Of a stretch of DNA of 64,000 bases, positions 27,442-37,431 are shown piece after piece (position 1 is the first letter of the stretch; each line of letters opens with the position of its first letter). Below the pieces are notes generated by a model that worked only from the letters and a program-made list of their open reading frames with translations, did no database searches and was not told the origin of the DNA. Where the stretch lies: contig NZ_PNJW01000009.1 in the NCBI RefSeq assembly GCF_013822155.1, positions 1 through 64,000 of the forward strand. Reading direction: 5' to 3'. The stretch is from Flavobacterium sp. GTDB taxonomy: Bacteria; Bacteroidota; Bacteroidia; Flavobacteriales; Flavobacteriaceae. A program made the position numbers and the translations under genes.

Positions 27442-29574
27442 TTACTGAGTTATTCCTTCCAAATCTAATAAAAAACTAAATTCTTTTGCAGTCTCTTTCA
27501 ATGCTTCAAAACGCCCTGAAGCTCCGCCATGACCTGCATCCATGTTTGTATCTAAAAATAATAAATTTTTATCCGTTTTTACTGTTCGTAATTTGGCTAC
27601 CCATTTTGCAGGTTCCCAATATTGCACCTGTGAATCATGCAATCCGGTAGTAACCAACATGTTTGGGTAATCTTGGGCCTTTACGTTATCATAAGGTGAA
27701 TAGGACCTCATGTAATCATAATATACTTTTTCATTGGGATTTCCCCATTCGTCATATTCTGAAGTTGTCAACGGAATCGTTTCGTCTAACATGGTTGTCA
27801 TAACATCCACAAAAGGAACCTGAGCAATTACCCCATTATATAATTGTGGTGCCATGTTCACTACTGCTCCCATCAACAAACCTCCGGCTGAACCGCCTTC
27901 CGCATAAAGGTGTTTGGGATTGGTATATTTTTGACTGATTAAATAGTTAGAGCAATCAATATAATCCGTAAAGGTGTTTTTCTTTTTCAATAATTTCCCG
28001 TCTTCATACCATTGTCTTCCCATTTCCTCCCCACCGCGGATATGTGCAATGGCATAAATGAATCCCCTATCCAATAAACTTAAAATAGACGAATCAAATC
28101 CCGGTTCCATTGAATTACCATATGAACCATAAGCATACTGCAATAGCGGACTGTTTCCGTCTTTCTTGGTTTTTTTGTGATAAACTATAGAAATTGGAAT
28201 TTTAGTTCCATCCGTAGCAGTAGCCCAAACCCGTTCTTCTTTATAATTATTTTTGTCAAATTTTCCTCCTAAAACGGCTTGTTCTTTCTTTACTTCTTTC
28301 GTTTTGGTTTTCATGTTGAAATCAATAACCGAAAAAGGTGTCGCTAACGATTGATAGCCAAAACGTAATATTTCGGTATCAAAATCAACATTTGTTCCTA
28401 CAAAAGCCGAGTACGTTTCAATTTCAAAAGGTAAATAATAATCTCCTCCTCCACTCCAAGGCATTATCTTAATTTTATTCAAACCATTGGAACGCTCTTC
28501 CACTACTAAATAATTTTTAAAAATTTCGATTCCTTCAATCAAAACATCTTGTTTATGCGGAATCACATCTACCCAATTCTCTTTTGAAGTAGCCGTTTCA
28601 GGCGTTTTCATCACTTTAAAATTGGTTGCTTTATCTTTATTGGTTACAATGTAAAAATGATCATTAAAATGTGAAATATCATACTCTAAACCTCTTGTTC
28701 TCGGTTGAAAAACTTTAAAGTTTTCCTGTGGTTTATCGGCATTTAAAATTTGATATTCGGTTGTTAATGTACTATTACTGTTGATTACAAGGTATTTTTT
28801 TGATTTTGTTTTCAAAATAATTGTAGCGAATGTGTCGTCTTTTTCATGAAAAACTAAGGTTGCTTTTTTTACATCATCTCCTAAAACATGCTTAAATATT
28901 TTATCTGAACGCAACGTTTTTTTATCTTGTGTGGAGTAAAATAACGTTTTGTTGTCATTTGCCCAAACAGAATTTCCGGTTGTGTTTTCAATTTTATCCG
29001 CTAAAATTTCACCCGTTTCCAAATTCTTCACTTGCAGGGTATAAATTCTTCTTCCTTTTTCATCCGTGGCAAAAGAGACTAATTTATTGTCTTCACTCAC
29101 ACTCAAACCACTAAGTTTAAAATAAGATTTGCCTTTTGCGAATTCGTTGCAATCAAACATAATCTCTTCCTTCGCTGAAAGACTTCCTTTTTTTCGGGAA
29201 TAAATTGGATATTCTTTCCCTTTTTCAAAACGGGTTATATAAAAATAGCCATTATATAGGTATGGAACCGATTCATCATCTTCTTTGATTCTCGACTTCA
29301 TTTCTTCAAACAGTTCTTTTTGAAACGTTTTAGTATGAGCGGTCATTTGCTCATAATAGGCATTTTCATCTTTTAGATATTGAATGACTTCCGGATTTTC
29401 ACGGTTGTTTAACCAATAATAAGAATCTATTCGTTTGTCTCCGTGTTTTTCAAGAACGGTATCTTTTTTTGCGGCAACTGGTGGTATACTATTTTCTGAC
29501 ATGTTTGTCTCTTTTTTTGCACAAGAAGTTGCAAAAATAATACAAACTAAACTCATGACTACTTTATAATTCAT
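27442..29574 (-). CDS. S9A prolyl oligopeptidase / oligopeptidase B-like lipoprotein
   Basis: This 710-residue serine peptidase has a lipobox (FATS-C at residues 15-19). A seven-bladed propeller follows (about 50-430, beginning [18 protein letters not shown]). The C-terminal alpha/beta-hydrolase domain has [16 protein letters not shown] near 555-570 (Ser nucleophile), [19 protein letters not shown] near 580, and a final His in [12 protein letters not shown]. The family cleaves peptides up to about 30 residues after basic residues or proline. The lipid anchor places it in the periplasm or on the outer membrane, as is common for Bacteroidota homologues. Its promoter overlaps that of ybaB. Confidence 0.93.
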   Translation of the reverse strand: MNYKVVMSLVCIIFATSCAKKETNMSENSIPPVAAKKDTVLEKHGDKRIDSYYWLNNRENPEVIQYLKDENAYYEQMTAHTKTFQKELFEEMKSRIKEDDESVPYLYNGYFYITRFEKGKEYPIYSRKKGSLSAKEEIMFDCNEFAKGKSYFKLSGLSVSEDNKLVSFATDEKGRRIYTLQVKNLETGEILADKIENTTGNSVWANDNKTLFYSTQDKKTLRSDKIFKHVLGDDVKKATLVFHEKDDTFATIILKTKSKKYLVINSNSTLTTEYQILNADKPQENFKVFQPRTRGLEYDISHFNDHFYIVTNKDKATNFKVMKTPETATSKENWVDVIPHKQDVLIEGIEIFKNYLVVEERSNGLNKIKIMPWSGGGDYYLPFEIETYSAFVGTNVDFDTEILRFGYQSLATPFSVIDFNMKTKTKEVKKEQAVLGGKFDKNNYKEERVWATATDGTKIPISIVYHKKTKKDGNSPLLQYAYGSYGNSMEPGFDSSILSLLDRGFIYAIAHIRGGEEMGRQWYEDGKLLKKKNTFTDYIDCSNYLISQKYTNPKHLYAEGGSAGGLLMGAVVNMAPQLYNGVIAQVPFVDVMTTMLDETIPLTTSEYDEWGNPNEKVYYDYMRSYSPYDNVKAQDYPNMLVTTGLHDSQVQYWEPAKWVAKLRTVKTDKNLLFLDTNMDAGHGGASGRFEALKETAKEFSFLLDLEGITQ

Positions 29575-29589
29575 AAAAAAATATTATTT

Positions 29590-29615
29590 CAAAACTATGC
29601 AATATACTACTTTTG
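29590..29615. promoter_or_regulatory. Divergent -7 boxes for the S9 peptidase and ybaB genes
   Basis: TAGTTTTG on the minus strand (29590-29597) serves the peptidase gene, and TACTTTTG on the plus strand (29608-29615) serves ybaB. Both match TAnnTTTG, but good -33 boxes are lacking. The closely placed elements suggest that the two units compete or are coordinately controlled. Confidence 0.5.
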
Positions 29616-29643
29616 TAATTCATTAACTATAAAAATTATCAAC

Positions 29644-29967
29644 ATGTTTGGAGACCTGATGGGAATGATGGGAAAACTGAAAGAAACCCAGCAAAAAATA
29701 GAAGAAACTAAAAAGCGTTTAGATTCCGTTTTGATTGATGAACAAAGTAATGACGGCCTTTTGAAAGTAACCTTAACCGCTAATCGATTGGTAAAATCTA
29801 TCGAAGTTGACCCAACATTATTAGACGATAAAGAGCAATTGGAAGATTATTTGGTTTTGGTTATGAACAAAGCAATAGCAAAAGCCACCAATGTAAATGA
29901 GACCGAACTAGCAGCTGTTGCCAAAGATGGCATGCCAAATATTCCGGGTATGGATTTGTTTAAATAA
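29644..29967 (+). CDS. YbaB/EbfC nucleoid-associated protein
   Basis: This 107-residue protein begins [27 protein letters not shown], followed by a beta-sheet region ([16 protein letters not shown]) and a C-terminal helix ending [12 protein letters not shown], all typical of the YbaB/EbfC family. These small homodimers bind DNA and help organise the nucleoid. In many bacteria the gene lies beside recR or dnaX, which is not the case here. Confidence 0.93.
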   Translation: MFGDLMGMMGKLKETQQKIEETKKRLDSVLIDEQSNDGLLKVTLTANRLVKSIEVDPTLLDDKEQLEDYLVLVMNKAIAKATNVNETELAAVAKDGMPNIPGMDLFK

Positions 29968-29976
29968 AGAATTTGT

Positions 29977-31002
29977 TTAAAAACTCATTTTTTCGAGCAC
30001 TTCTAACACATACGTGTGCATCACTTCTTTGTAATCTAAGTGAGTGACGATTCTTAATTTACCTTTACCCAACAAACTAATGTGAATGTTTTTCTGTTTC
30101 AATTTTTCTATGACAACAGCATCGGAAACAAATGATTTTGGTGTAAAAACAATGATATTTGTTTCCACCGGTTCCACTTTTTCAATCCAAGAACAGCTGG
30201 CTAGTTTGCTTTCTAATTCTTTAGCTCTGCGGTGATCGTCCGCTAATTTCGTTATGTTATTTTCCAAAGCATATAATCCGGCTGCCGCTAAATAACCTGA
30301 TTGACGCATGTTTCCTCCAAAAATTTTTCGAACACGTAAGGCTCTATGAATTGTTTCTTTATCTGATAACAAGACGGAACCAACCGGACAACCCAGTCCT
30401 TTTGAAAAACAAACCGAAATCGAGTCGAAAAGCTCACCGTATTGGTTTGGTGATTGATTTTTAGCAACCATAGCATTCCAAAATCGTGCACCGTCTAAAT
30501 GGTATTTTAAGTTGTGTTTAGCACAAACTTGCTTGATTTTATGTAATTCTTCCATTTCATAACAAGCTCCTCCTCCTTTATTGGTAGTGTTTTCAATGCA
30601 AACCATTTTAGACAAAGGCATGTGATAAAAATTAGGGTCGTTTACTCCTTCTTCTACTTGTTCGGCAGTAATCATGCCTCTTTCACCATCTAACAAATTG
30701 AAATTAACACCACTGTTTGATGAGGCTCCTCCTGATTCATACAAATGAATGTGGGTCCATTTATCACAAATGATTTGGTCGCCCGGATTGGTATGTAATT
30801 TTATTGCTGTTTGATTTGCCATTGTCCCTGATGGGAAAAAAAGAGCCGCTTCCATTCCAAATAAATGGGCTACTTTAGCTTCAAACTCATTGACCGTAGG
30901 ATCTTGTTTGAATACGTCGTCACCCACTTTAGCGTTAAACATCGCCCGAAGCATTTCGGGGCTTGGCTTAGTAACCGTATCACTAATTAAATTTATTTCC
31001 AT
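29977..31002 (-). CDS. Low-specificity L-threonine aldolase
   Basis: This 341-residue fold-type I PLP enzyme begins [20 protein letters not shown] and continues [38 protein letters not shown]. The substrate region [12 protein letters not shown] lies near 168-179, and the PLP Lys is in [16 protein letters not shown] near 195-210. It splits L-threonine or allo-threonine to glycine and acetaldehyde. It faces ybaB with a 9-base gap between stops. The acetaldehyde link to the nearby aldehyde dehydrogenase (33853-35358) is only suggestive. Confidence 0.93.
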   Translation of the reverse strand: MEINLISDTVTKPSPEMLRAMFNAKVGDDVFKQDPTVNEFEAKVAHLFGMEAALFFPSGTMANQTAIKLHTNPGDQIICDKWTHIHLYESGGASSNSGVNFNLLDGERGMITAEQVEEGVNDPNFYHMPLSKMVCIENTTNKGGGACYEMEELHKIKQVCAKHNLKYHLDGARFWNAMVAKNQSPNQYGELFDSISVCFSKGLGCPVGSVLLSDKETIHRALRVRKIFGGNMRQSGYLAAAGLYALENNITKLADDHRRAKELESKLASCSWIEKVEPVETNIIVFTPKSFVSDAVVIEKLKQKNIHISLLGKGKLRIVTHLDYKEVMHTYVLEVLEKMSF

Positions 31003-31022
31003 TGAATTTTTAATTTCATTGC

Positions 31023-31100
31023 TGTAGGAACAGGTCGCGACCTGAACTTACGTAATAATTAATTTTTCACAATTAGGACAAATCACAACTTGTTCCTACA
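31023..31100. repeat. REP-like inverted repeat with a GGTCGCGACC palindrome
   Basis: TGTAGGAACA (31023-31032) is matched by its exact reverse complement TGTTCCTACA (31091-31100). Overlapping the left arm is a perfect 14-base palindrome, CAGGTCGCGACCTG (31031-31044), far richer in GC than its surroundings. The right arm overlaps the TACATTTG box (31097-31104) that would be the prfB promoter. It looks like a decayed or split REP-type element. Copies elsewhere cannot be tested here. Confidence 0.65.
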
Positions 31101-31127
31101 TTTGTAAAAAACAAAACTACAATAATT

Positions 31128-32223
31128 ATGACAAATACCGAACAAATAAAAGGTATTGTAGAGCGTCTTGGTGCGTTGAGGAGGTATCTTTGACATCGAT
31201 AAGAAATTAATTGAGATTGCTAACGAAGAAGAAAAAACCTTTGACCCTACTTTTTGGAACAATCCCAAAGAAGCCGAAATCGTTGTCCGCGACTTGCGTT
31301 CAAAGAAAAAATGGGTAGAAGATTATCAAAAAGGAACTAACCTGGCAGAAGAACTTCAAATGGTTTTTGAGTTCTACAAAGACGGTGATGCCTCTGAAGA
31401 GGAAGTAGATTCTATTTTTGAACAAACTAATTCCTTAATCGAAAACCTGGAATTTAAAAACATGCTTTCCGAAGAAGGAGACAGCATGAGTGCCGTATTA
31501 CAAATTACTGCCGGTGCCGGTGGTACTGAAAGTTGTGATTGGGCTTCCATGTTGATGCGTATGTATTTGATGTGGGCGGAAAAGGAAGGTTATAAAGTAA
31601 AAGAGTTAAACTTTCAAGAAGGTGATGTGGCCGGTATTAAAACAGTTACTTTAGAAATTGAAGGTGATTATGCCTTCGGTTATCTGAAAGGTGAAAATGG
31701 AGTGCACCGACTGGTTCGTATCTCCCCTTTTGACAGTAATGCTAAACGACATACTTCTTTTGCATCCGTTTATGTCTATCCCCTAGTAGATGACACCATT
31801 GAAATTGAAATCAACCCTGCTGATTTAGAGATTATTACTTCTCGTTCCAGTGGTGCCGGTGGTCAGAATGTGAATAAAGTGGAAACCAAAGTACAGTTAT
31901 TCCACAAACCGACCGGAATTCAAATTCAATGTTCAGAAACGCGTTCGCAACAAGATAACCGACAACGTGCCATGCAAATGTTGCGTTCACAGTTGTATGA
32001 AATTGAATTGAAAAAACAAATGGCTCAACGTGCCGATATTGAAGCCGGAAAAATGAAAATTGAATGGGGTTCACAAATTAGAAACTACGTGATGCAACCT
32101 TATAAGTTAGTGAAAGACGTTAGAACCGGCTGTGAAACCAGCGATGTAGATGGCGTGATGAACGGAGAAATTGATGAATTTTTAAAAGCATATTTGATGA
32201 TGATGGGACAAAAAGAAGAGTAA
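31128..32223 (+). CDS. prfB: Peptide chain release factor 2, with +1 programmed frameshift
   Basis: RF2 (364 residues once joined) recognises UGA and UAA. The zero frame starts at ATG 31128 and reads 21 codons to CTT, then TGA at 31191-31193. A +1 shift that skips T31191 continues as D-I-D-K-K-L-I-E to the stop at 32221-32223. The rest carries the anticodon-mimic SPF (in [15 protein letters not shown]) and the catalytic GGQ (in [15 protein letters not shown]). Without the shift only a 21-residue peptide is made. The promoter box TACATTTG at 31097-31104 lies 23 bases upstream of the start. The length agrees with E. coli RF2 (365). Confidence 0.97.
31179..31194 (+). other. prfB programmed frameshift signal
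   Basis: AGGAGG (31179-31184), TAT, CTT (31188-31190), TGA (31191-31193) and C reproduce the canonical RF2 autoregulatory signal: an internal Shine-Dalgarno sequence three bases before the CUU slip codon, then in-frame UGA followed by C. Low RF2 slows reading of UGA and favours the shift. Confidence 0.95.
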
Positions 32224-32239
32224 TTTTGTTCGTAGAGAA

Positions 32240-32275
32240 TATAGAAAGCTTGTCAGTAACGACAAGCTTTCTATA
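32240..32275 (+). terminator. Strong hairpin after prfB
   Basis: A perfect 15-bp stem (32240-32254 with 32261-32275, core GAAAGCTTGTC) with a six-base loop lies 16 bases after the prfB stop. It lacks a T tract, so it may terminate weakly or protect the mRNA 3' end. Confidence 0.7.
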
Positions 32276-32362
32276 TAAATTTAAAAATATAATTTGTTAA
32301 AATAATGAGAATTCTACCTTATTTAGATTGTTTTTTGTACTTTTTCAATCTAATTAAATGAA

Positions 32363-33289
32363 ATGAATTCCTCTAAAATTGCATTATCTACACCAGCTTT
32401 AACACACGAGAAATCACTCAAAACTTTAGTTGAAAACAGAAGCATTTATTCCCTGAATAACTGTGAGTTAAATATATTTGAAACTTTTCAAAAAAGTGTT
32501 TTAGTTCCTTTAAAGTTTTCTGATTTAGTGGTAACTAGTATGCTTCGTGGCAAAAAAATAATGCATCTTTTTAATGATCCTGAATTTGAATACCTTCCGG
32601 GTGAAACTGTGCTTATTCCTTCTAATGTGGAAATGAAGATTGATTTTCCGGAGGCTTCCTTTAAAAACCCTACACAATGTTTGGCCTTAGCCATCGATCA
32701 ATTTAAAATAAAGGAAACGTTAGACTTTTTAAACGAACGTTATCCGAAAGAAGGTGATAACCAATTTTGGAAATTAGAGTTTGATAATTACTTCTTTTAC
32801 AATAATTTGGAATTGGCTACAACCATAAACAAATTGATAAAAGAATGCATGAGCACTTCCATAACAAAAGATGCTTTGGCCGATTTGACTTTGCAGGAAT
32901 TATTGGTTCGGATAATTCAATCGCAAACCGTAAAAGCTCTAGAAAACCCAACATTTATTGACCGCTCAAACCCTATTCATTTTGTAGTGGAATATATTCG
33001 TCTTAATATTCAGGAAACAATTAATTTAAAAGACTTGAGTGCTAAAGCTTGCATGAGCACCACCTCATTTTACCGCTATTTTAAAAGAGAATTAGGCATG
33101 AGCCCAATTGAATTTATTTTGAATGAAAAGATAAAGTATGCCAAAAAACTTTTAAATAATCCGAAAATAAATATCTCTGAAGTTTCTTATGCTACAGGTT
33201 TTGAAGATGCTAATTATTTCATACGATTGTTCAAAAAACATGAAGGCATTACCCCTAAACAATATCAGTTAATGAATTTTAATGGCTAA
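32363..33289 (+). CDS. AraC-family transcription regulator (AraC_N type)
   Basis: This 308-residue regulator has an N-terminal ligand-sensing AraC_N/cupin-like domain (about residues 15-170, with LPGETVLIPSNVEMKI near 73-88). The C-terminal double helix-turn-helix (about 215-305) has NLKDLSAKACMSTTSFYRYFKRELGMSPIEFI, and then ISEVSYATGFEDANYFIRLFKKHEGITPKQYQ. The gene is convergent with DUF779 (1-base gap) and lies beside an aldehyde dehydrogenase gene. This trio recurs in bacteria, where the regulator usually activates the dehydrogenase in response to alcohol or aldehyde. An inverted repeat (TTAGATTG/CAATCTAA, 32323-32353) just before the start may be an autoregulatory site. Confidence 0.88.
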   Translation: MNSSKIALSTPALTHEKSLKTLVENRSIYSLNNCELNIFETFQKSVLVPLKFSDLVVTSMLRGKKIMHLFNDPEFEYLPGETVLIPSNVEMKIDFPEASFKNPTQCLALAIDQFKIKETLDFLNERYPKEGDNQFWKLEFDNYFFYNNLELATTINKLIKECMSTSITKDALADLTLQELLVRIIQSQTVKALENPTFIDRSNPIHFVVEYIRLNIQETINLKDLSAKACMSTTSFYRYFKRELGMSPIEFILNEKIKYAKKLLNNPKINISEVSYATGFEDANYFIRLFKKHEGITPKQYQLMNFNG

Positions 33290-33290
33290 T

Positions 33291-33671
33291 TTATTCGTTT
33301 CTTTTTATGTCTTCTAAATGGGCCGCCTCATCTTCCGTAAATAACCTGTAGTGAATTATAAACGTTTTGCTATAAGGTGTTTCCAACGAAAACCCTCCTG
33401 CTCCTATTCCATCGGTAACATCTAAAGTAAAATGAGCATGTTTCCAATATTCGAATAAGTCTTTATCAACCCAAAACTCAAAACCGCTAATGGTTCCAAT
33501 GCAGATATCTCCAAATCGCATATAGAATCCTCCTTTTTCAAAACATTGTGGTTGTGTTCCTTCACAACAACCACCGGCTTGATAAAACATCAAATCACCA
33601 AATTTCTCCGAAAGCATGTCTATCAAATCTAATGCTTTTTGAGTAGCATCTAAACGTTTTATTTTTTCCAT
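33291..33671 (-). CDS. DUF779-family protein
   Basis: This 126-residue cytosolic protein has MFYQAGGCCEGTQPQCFEKGGF near residues 28-49, a conserved cysteine-rich patch, then GDICIGTISGFEFWVDKDLFEYWKHAHFTLDVTDGIGAGGFSLE. These features match DUF779, a small family usually encoded next to acetaldehyde- or other aldehyde-dehydrogenase genes. Cysteines and His suggest metal binding, but the function is not established. It lies 181 bases downstream of the aldehyde dehydrogenase on the same strand, with a hairpin in between. Confidence 0.85.
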   Translation of the reverse strand: MEKIKRLDATQKALDLIDMLSEKFGDLMFYQAGGCCEGTQPQCFEKGGFYMRFGDICIGTISGFEFWVDKDLFEYWKHAHFTLDVTDGIGAGGFSLETPYSKTFIIHYRLFTEDEAAHLEDIKRNE

Positions 33672-33793
33672 AATTTGAAATTAGTAATGATATTTATTAA
33701 AACCGGTAAGCTATTTTGTTTCCTTATGTCATTTTCAACTTACCGCTCTCACTCATTTATTTTAATTTACCCTTTAATAAATATACTAAATAA

Positions 33794-33833
33794 TAACCGC
33801 AAACTCTACAAACAATTTGCGAATTTGCGGTTA
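33794..33833. terminator. Hairpin between aldehyde dehydrogenase and DUF779 genes
   Basis: TAACCGCAAA (33794-33803) pairs exactly with TTTGCGGTTA (33824-33833) around 20 bases. It lies 20 bases after the dehydrogenase stop. On the minus strand AT-rich DNA rather than a pure T run follows, so termination may be partial. The loop side contains GCGAATTTGCGG, a word seen in similar form near 59348. Confidence 0.65.
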
Positions 33834-33852
33834 CTGATTAATTAACAAACTA

Positions 33853-35358
33853 CTAAAAGAAACCTAATTTGTGTTTGCTATATGAAATCAACATGTTTTT
33901 AGTTTGACGATAATGGGTCAACATCATTTTATGATTTTCCCTACCTATTCCTGATTGTTTATATCCTCCAAACGGTGCTCCTGCCGGATAAGCGTGGTAT
34001 TGATTTACCCAAACACGTCCCGCATGAATCGCTCGTGGCACTTGATATAATTCATGTGCATCACGTGTCCAAACGCCTGCTCCTAAACCATACATGGTGT
34101 CATTGGCAATTTCTATAGCTTCTTCCGTAGTTTTGAAAGTTGTAACGGCTAACACCGGTCCGAAAATTTCTTCTTGGAAGATACGCATTTTGTTATGTCC
34201 TTTAAATAACGTGGGTTGAATATAATATCCGCCTTCTAAATCTCCTCCTAAATGATTCACTTCCCCTCCACACAATAACTCTGCTCCTTCTTCTTTCCCT
34301 AACTTAATATAGGAAAGAATTTTATCTTTTTGAATTTGCGAAGCTTGAGCTCCCATCATCACAGTTGAATCTAAAGGATTACCCATTTTTATAGCATTTA
34401 CCCTTGTCAATACTTTTTCGATAAACCGGTCATATATAGATTCGTGAATTAAAAGTCTTGAAGGGCACGTACAAACTTCTCCTTGGTTTAAGGCAAATAA
34501 TGCCACTCCTTCTAATGCTTTATCTAAGAATTCATCATCAGCATCCATCACTGATGGGAAGAAAATATTTGGTGATTTTCCACCCAATTCTAATGTTACC
34601 GGAATAATATTTTCTGTTGCATACTGCATCACCATTCTACCTGTTGCTGTTGAACCCGTAAAAGCTGCTTTGGCTACTTTTGGGTTGGTTACTAAAGTTC
34701 TGCCCAATTCAGCCCCAAAGCCATTTACAACATTTATCACTCCTGCAGGAATTAAATCACCAATAATTTCCATTAAAACCATAATAGAAATAGGTGTGCT
34801 TTCTGCTGGTTTTAACACAACACAGTTTCCTGCCGCTATAGCCGGAGCTAATTTCCATACCGCCATCAAAATCGGGAAATTCCACGGAATAATTTGAGCA
34901 ATTACACCAAGAGGTTCGTGCATTATAATCGAAACCGTATCTTTGTCTAATTCCGTAATAGAGCCTTCTTCCGCACGAATAACACTAGCAAAATACCTGA
35001 AATGATCAATCGCCAATGGAATATCCGCTGCCATTGTTTCTCTAATCGCTTTTCCATTATCAACCGTTTCTACTGCGGCAATATAAGCTAGGTTAGCTTC
35101 TATTCTATCGGCTATTTTATTGAGCATGATACTTCTTTCCGTGGCAGAAGTTTGACTGAAAGACTTGAAAGCTTCTGCTGCGGCATCTACTGCCATTTCA
35201 ACATCCATTTTTGCTGAATGTGCTGCTTTGGCCATTAATTTACCATCAATTGGCGACAGCACTTCAAAATATTGTCCTGTTGAAGGGGCTACCCATTTTC
35301 CGTTGATGTAATTATCATACTTTTCTTTTAATTGTGGTCGTTGAATTAAATTACTCAT
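33853..35358 (-). CDS. NAD(P)-dependent aldehyde dehydrogenase
   Basis: This 501-residue class-3-fold dehydrogenase has the cofactor/active-site landmarks [23 protein letters not shown], the catalytic Glu in [14 protein letters not shown] and the catalytic Cys in [17 protein letters not shown] near residue 300. [13 protein letters not shown] and [23 protein letters not shown] lie near the C-terminus. The double Cys context CTCPSR is typical of the ExaC/AcoD acetaldehyde-dehydrogenase branch. It oxidises short aldehydes to acids. Its promoter region carries an AraC-type direct repeat, and the adjacent regulator and DUF779 gene support an alcohol or aldehyde detoxification unit. Confidence 0.95.
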   Translation of the reverse strand: MSNLIQRPQLKEKYDNYINGKWVAPSTGQYFEVLSPIDGKLMAKAAHSAKMDVEMAVDAAAEAFKSFSQTSATERSIMLNKIADRIEANLAYIAAVETVDNGKAIRETMAADIPLAIDHFRYFASVIRAEEGSITELDKDTVSIIMHEPLGVIAQIIPWNFPILMAVWKLAPAIAAGNCVVLKPAESTPISIMVLMEIIGDLIPAGVINVVNGFGAELGRTLVTNPKVAKAAFTGSTATGRMVMQYATENIIPVTLELGGKSPNIFFPSVMDADDEFLDKALEGVALFALNQGEVCTCPSRLLIHESIYDRFIEKVLTRVNAIKMGNPLDSTVMMGAQASQIQKDKILSYIKLGKEEGAELLCGGEVNHLGGDLEGGYYIQPTLFKGHNKMRIFQEEIFGPVLAVTTFKTTEEAIEIANDTMYGLGAGVWTRDAHELYQVPRAIHAGRVWVNQYHAYPAGAPFGGYKQSGIGRENHKMMLTHYRQTKNMLISYSKHKLGFF

Positions 35359-35380
35359 AATTATTATTTTTTGATTCTGT

Positions 35381-35440
35381 CAAATCTAATTTTATCCTAT
35401 TACTTAAAGTAGCACATTTTAATCAAATGATAGCACAAAA
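35381..35440 (-). promoter_or_regulatory. AraC-type tandem operator and promoter of the aldehyde dehydrogenase
   Basis: On the minus strand, two TGTGCTA words (at 35431-35437 and 35410-35416, spaced exactly 21 bp) precede TAGATTTG (35381-35388), a full -7 match. The nearer word occupies the -33 position and no TTG is present there. This is the layout of an activator-dependent promoter of the araI1-araI2 kind. Binding by the adjacent AraC-family protein is inferred. Confidence 0.65.
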
Positions 35441-35653
35441 TTGATTATTCTTATTTTTTAAAGACTAAAATTATGATTAGTAAATTTTTTCACTTCTTTT
35501 ATTATACTATTATCAATGAACAAGTGTGAATAAGTGAGAAAAAAATTTTAATGTGAGTTTAACAATACTTAACTTTACAACCCGTAACCTTTTAAGTTAA
35601 AACATAGATTTTAAATTACCGGTTCAATCAACTGATACTAAACATGCTACAAA

Positions 35654-37282
35654 ATGGACATCAACTTCAATAAGAACGAAGATTACAATAAACTCTTAGT
35701 CGCAGAATTAAAAAGGCGTTTCGCTCAGGTAAAACTGGGAGGCGGCGAAAAACGTATTGCCAAACTGCACGGTGAAGGAAAAATGACTGCCCGTGAGCGG
35801 ATTGATTATTTATTAGATACGAAAGCCAAAAATATAGAAATTGGCGGTTTCGTAGGCGACGGAATGTATGCCGAACACGGCGGATGCCCTTCCGGAGGTG
35901 TTGTTGTAAAAATGGGTTATATTCAAGGGAAGCAATGTATTGTCGTAGCAAATGATGCCACCGTAAAAGCGGGTGCTTGGTTTCCAATTACTGCAAAAAA
36001 GAATTTAAGGGCTCAAGAGATTGCCATTGAAAACCGTTTGCCTATTGTCTACCTTGTTGACAGTGCCGGTGTTTATTTGCCGATGCAAGATGAAATATTT
36101 CCCGACAAAGAACATTTCGGACGGATTTTTAGAAATAACGCGGTGATGAGCAGCATGGGAATTACTCAAATTGCTGCCGTAATGGGCAGTTGTGTGGCGG
36201 GTGGTGCCTATTTGCCCATCATGAGTGACGAAGCAATGATTGTAGATAAAACGGGAAGTATCTTCTTAGCCGGAAGTTATTTAGTGAAAGCCGCCATTGG
36301 TGAAAACATTGACAATGAAACCTTGGGTGGAGCCACAACACATTGCGAAATTTCAGGAGTGACTGACTACAAAGCCAAAGACGATAAAGATGCATTAGAC
36401 CGTATTAAAAACATTATTGGAAAAATCGGCGACTATGATAAAGCCGGATTTAATCGGGTGAAAGGGGAAAAACCAACATTGAAAGAGGCCGATATTTATG
36501 GCATACTTCCCCAATCAAGATCTGATCAATATGACATGATGGAAATCATTAAACGTTTAGTGGACCATTCAGAAATAGAGGAATACAAACAAGGTTATGG
36601 GCAATCCATCATCACCGGATATGCAAGAATTGACGGTTGGGCGGTTGGAATTGTTGCTAATCAACGAACGGTTTCCAAAACTAAAAAAGGGGAAATTCAA
36701 TTTGGTGGGGTAATTTATTCTGACTCCGCCGATAAAGCTACCCGTTTTATTGCGAACTGTAATCAAAAGAAAATACCGTTAGTATTCCTTCAGGATGTAA
36801 CCGGTTTTATGGTGGGCAGCAAATCCGAACACGGAGGTATTATAAAAGACGGAGCCAAAATGGTGAATGCCGTGGCCAATTCTGTTGTGCCTAAATTTAC
36901 GGTTGTCATCGGCAATTCGTATGGAGCCGGCAACTATGCCATGTGTGGAAAAGCGTATGACCCGCGATTAATTTTTGCTTGGCCAAGTGCCGAATTAGCG
37001 GTGATGGGTGGTACGCAAGCAGCTAAAGTATTGGCACAAATTGAAGCGTCTTCTTTAAAAGCAAAAGGGGAAAAAGTGGATGAAGCCAAAGAAAAAGAAC
37101 TTTTTGATAAAATTAAAGCCCGTTATGATGCTCAAGTTTCTCCCTATTATGCGGCTTCCCGATTATGGACGGATGCTATCATTGACCCACTTGAAACCCG
37201 CACTTGGATTTCGATGGGAATTGAAGCCGCAAACCACGCTCCTATTGAAAAGAAATTTAATTTAGGGGTGATTCAGGTTTAA
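35654..37282 (+). CDS. Acyl-CoA carboxylase carboxyltransferase subunit
   Basis: This 542-residue protein is a biotin-dependent carboxyltransferase of the propionyl/methylcrotonyl-CoA carboxylase beta type. KLHGEGKMTARERIDYLLD near residues 36-54 opens the N-half. GGCPSGGVVVKMGYIQGKQCIVVANDATVKAGAWFPITAKK is the CoA-binding region. PLVFLQDVTGFMVGSKSEHGGIIKDGAKMV and VVIGNSYGAGNYAMCGKAYDPR form the carboxybiotin-side oxyanion loops. It transfers CO2 from carboxybiotin to an acyl-CoA. The matching biotin carboxylase/BCCP subunit is not next to it. The methylcrotonyl-CoA type (leucine breakdown) is the best guess. The 295-base upstream region is shared with the divergent dehydrogenase gene. Confidence 0.9.
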   Translation: MDINFNKNEDYNKLLVAELKRRFAQVKLGGGEKRIAKLHGEGKMTARERIDYLLDTKAKNIEIGGFVGDGMYAEHGGCPSGGVVVKMGYIQGKQCIVVANDATVKAGAWFPITAKKNLRAQEIAIENRLPIVYLVDSAGVYLPMQDEIFPDKEHFGRIFRNNAVMSSMGITQIAAVMGSCVAGGAYLPIMSDEAMIVDKTGSIFLAGSYLVKAAIGENIDNETLGGATTHCEISGVTDYKAKDDKDALDRIKNIIGKIGDYDKAGFNRVKGEKPTLKEADIYGILPQSRSDQYDMMEIIKRLVDHSEIEEYKQGYGQSIITGYARIDGWAVGIVANQRTVSKTKKGEIQFGGVIYSDSADKATRFIANCNQKKIPLVFLQDVTGFMVGSKSEHGGIIKDGAKMVNAVANSVVPKFTVVIGNSYGAGNYAMCGKAYDPRLIFAWPSAELAVMGGTQAAKVLAQIEASSLKAKGEKVDEAKEKELFDKIKARYDAQVSPYYAASRLWTDAIIDPLETRTWISMGIEAANHAPIEKKFNLGVIQV

Positions 37283-37402
37283 AAGCTACTTAAAAAATTT
37301 TTATCAAAGGTTAATTACCTCGTTTAAACAGATTTACAAATACACTTCACTTATCATCTACAGAAAATTTTTGCGGAGGTGTTGCACATGAGATATATCA
37401 TC

Positions 37403-37431
37403 TTTGGTTCTAATTTAAACATTTATATTTG
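37403..37431 (+). promoter_or_regulatory. Predicted promoter of the OFA-family transporter
   Basis: TTTG (37403-37406), a 17-base spacer and TATATTTG (37424-37431) fit the consensus and give a leader of about 56 bases. A second -7 match, TACTTTTG at 37483-37490, is too close to the ATG and lacks a -33 box. Confidence 0.65.
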
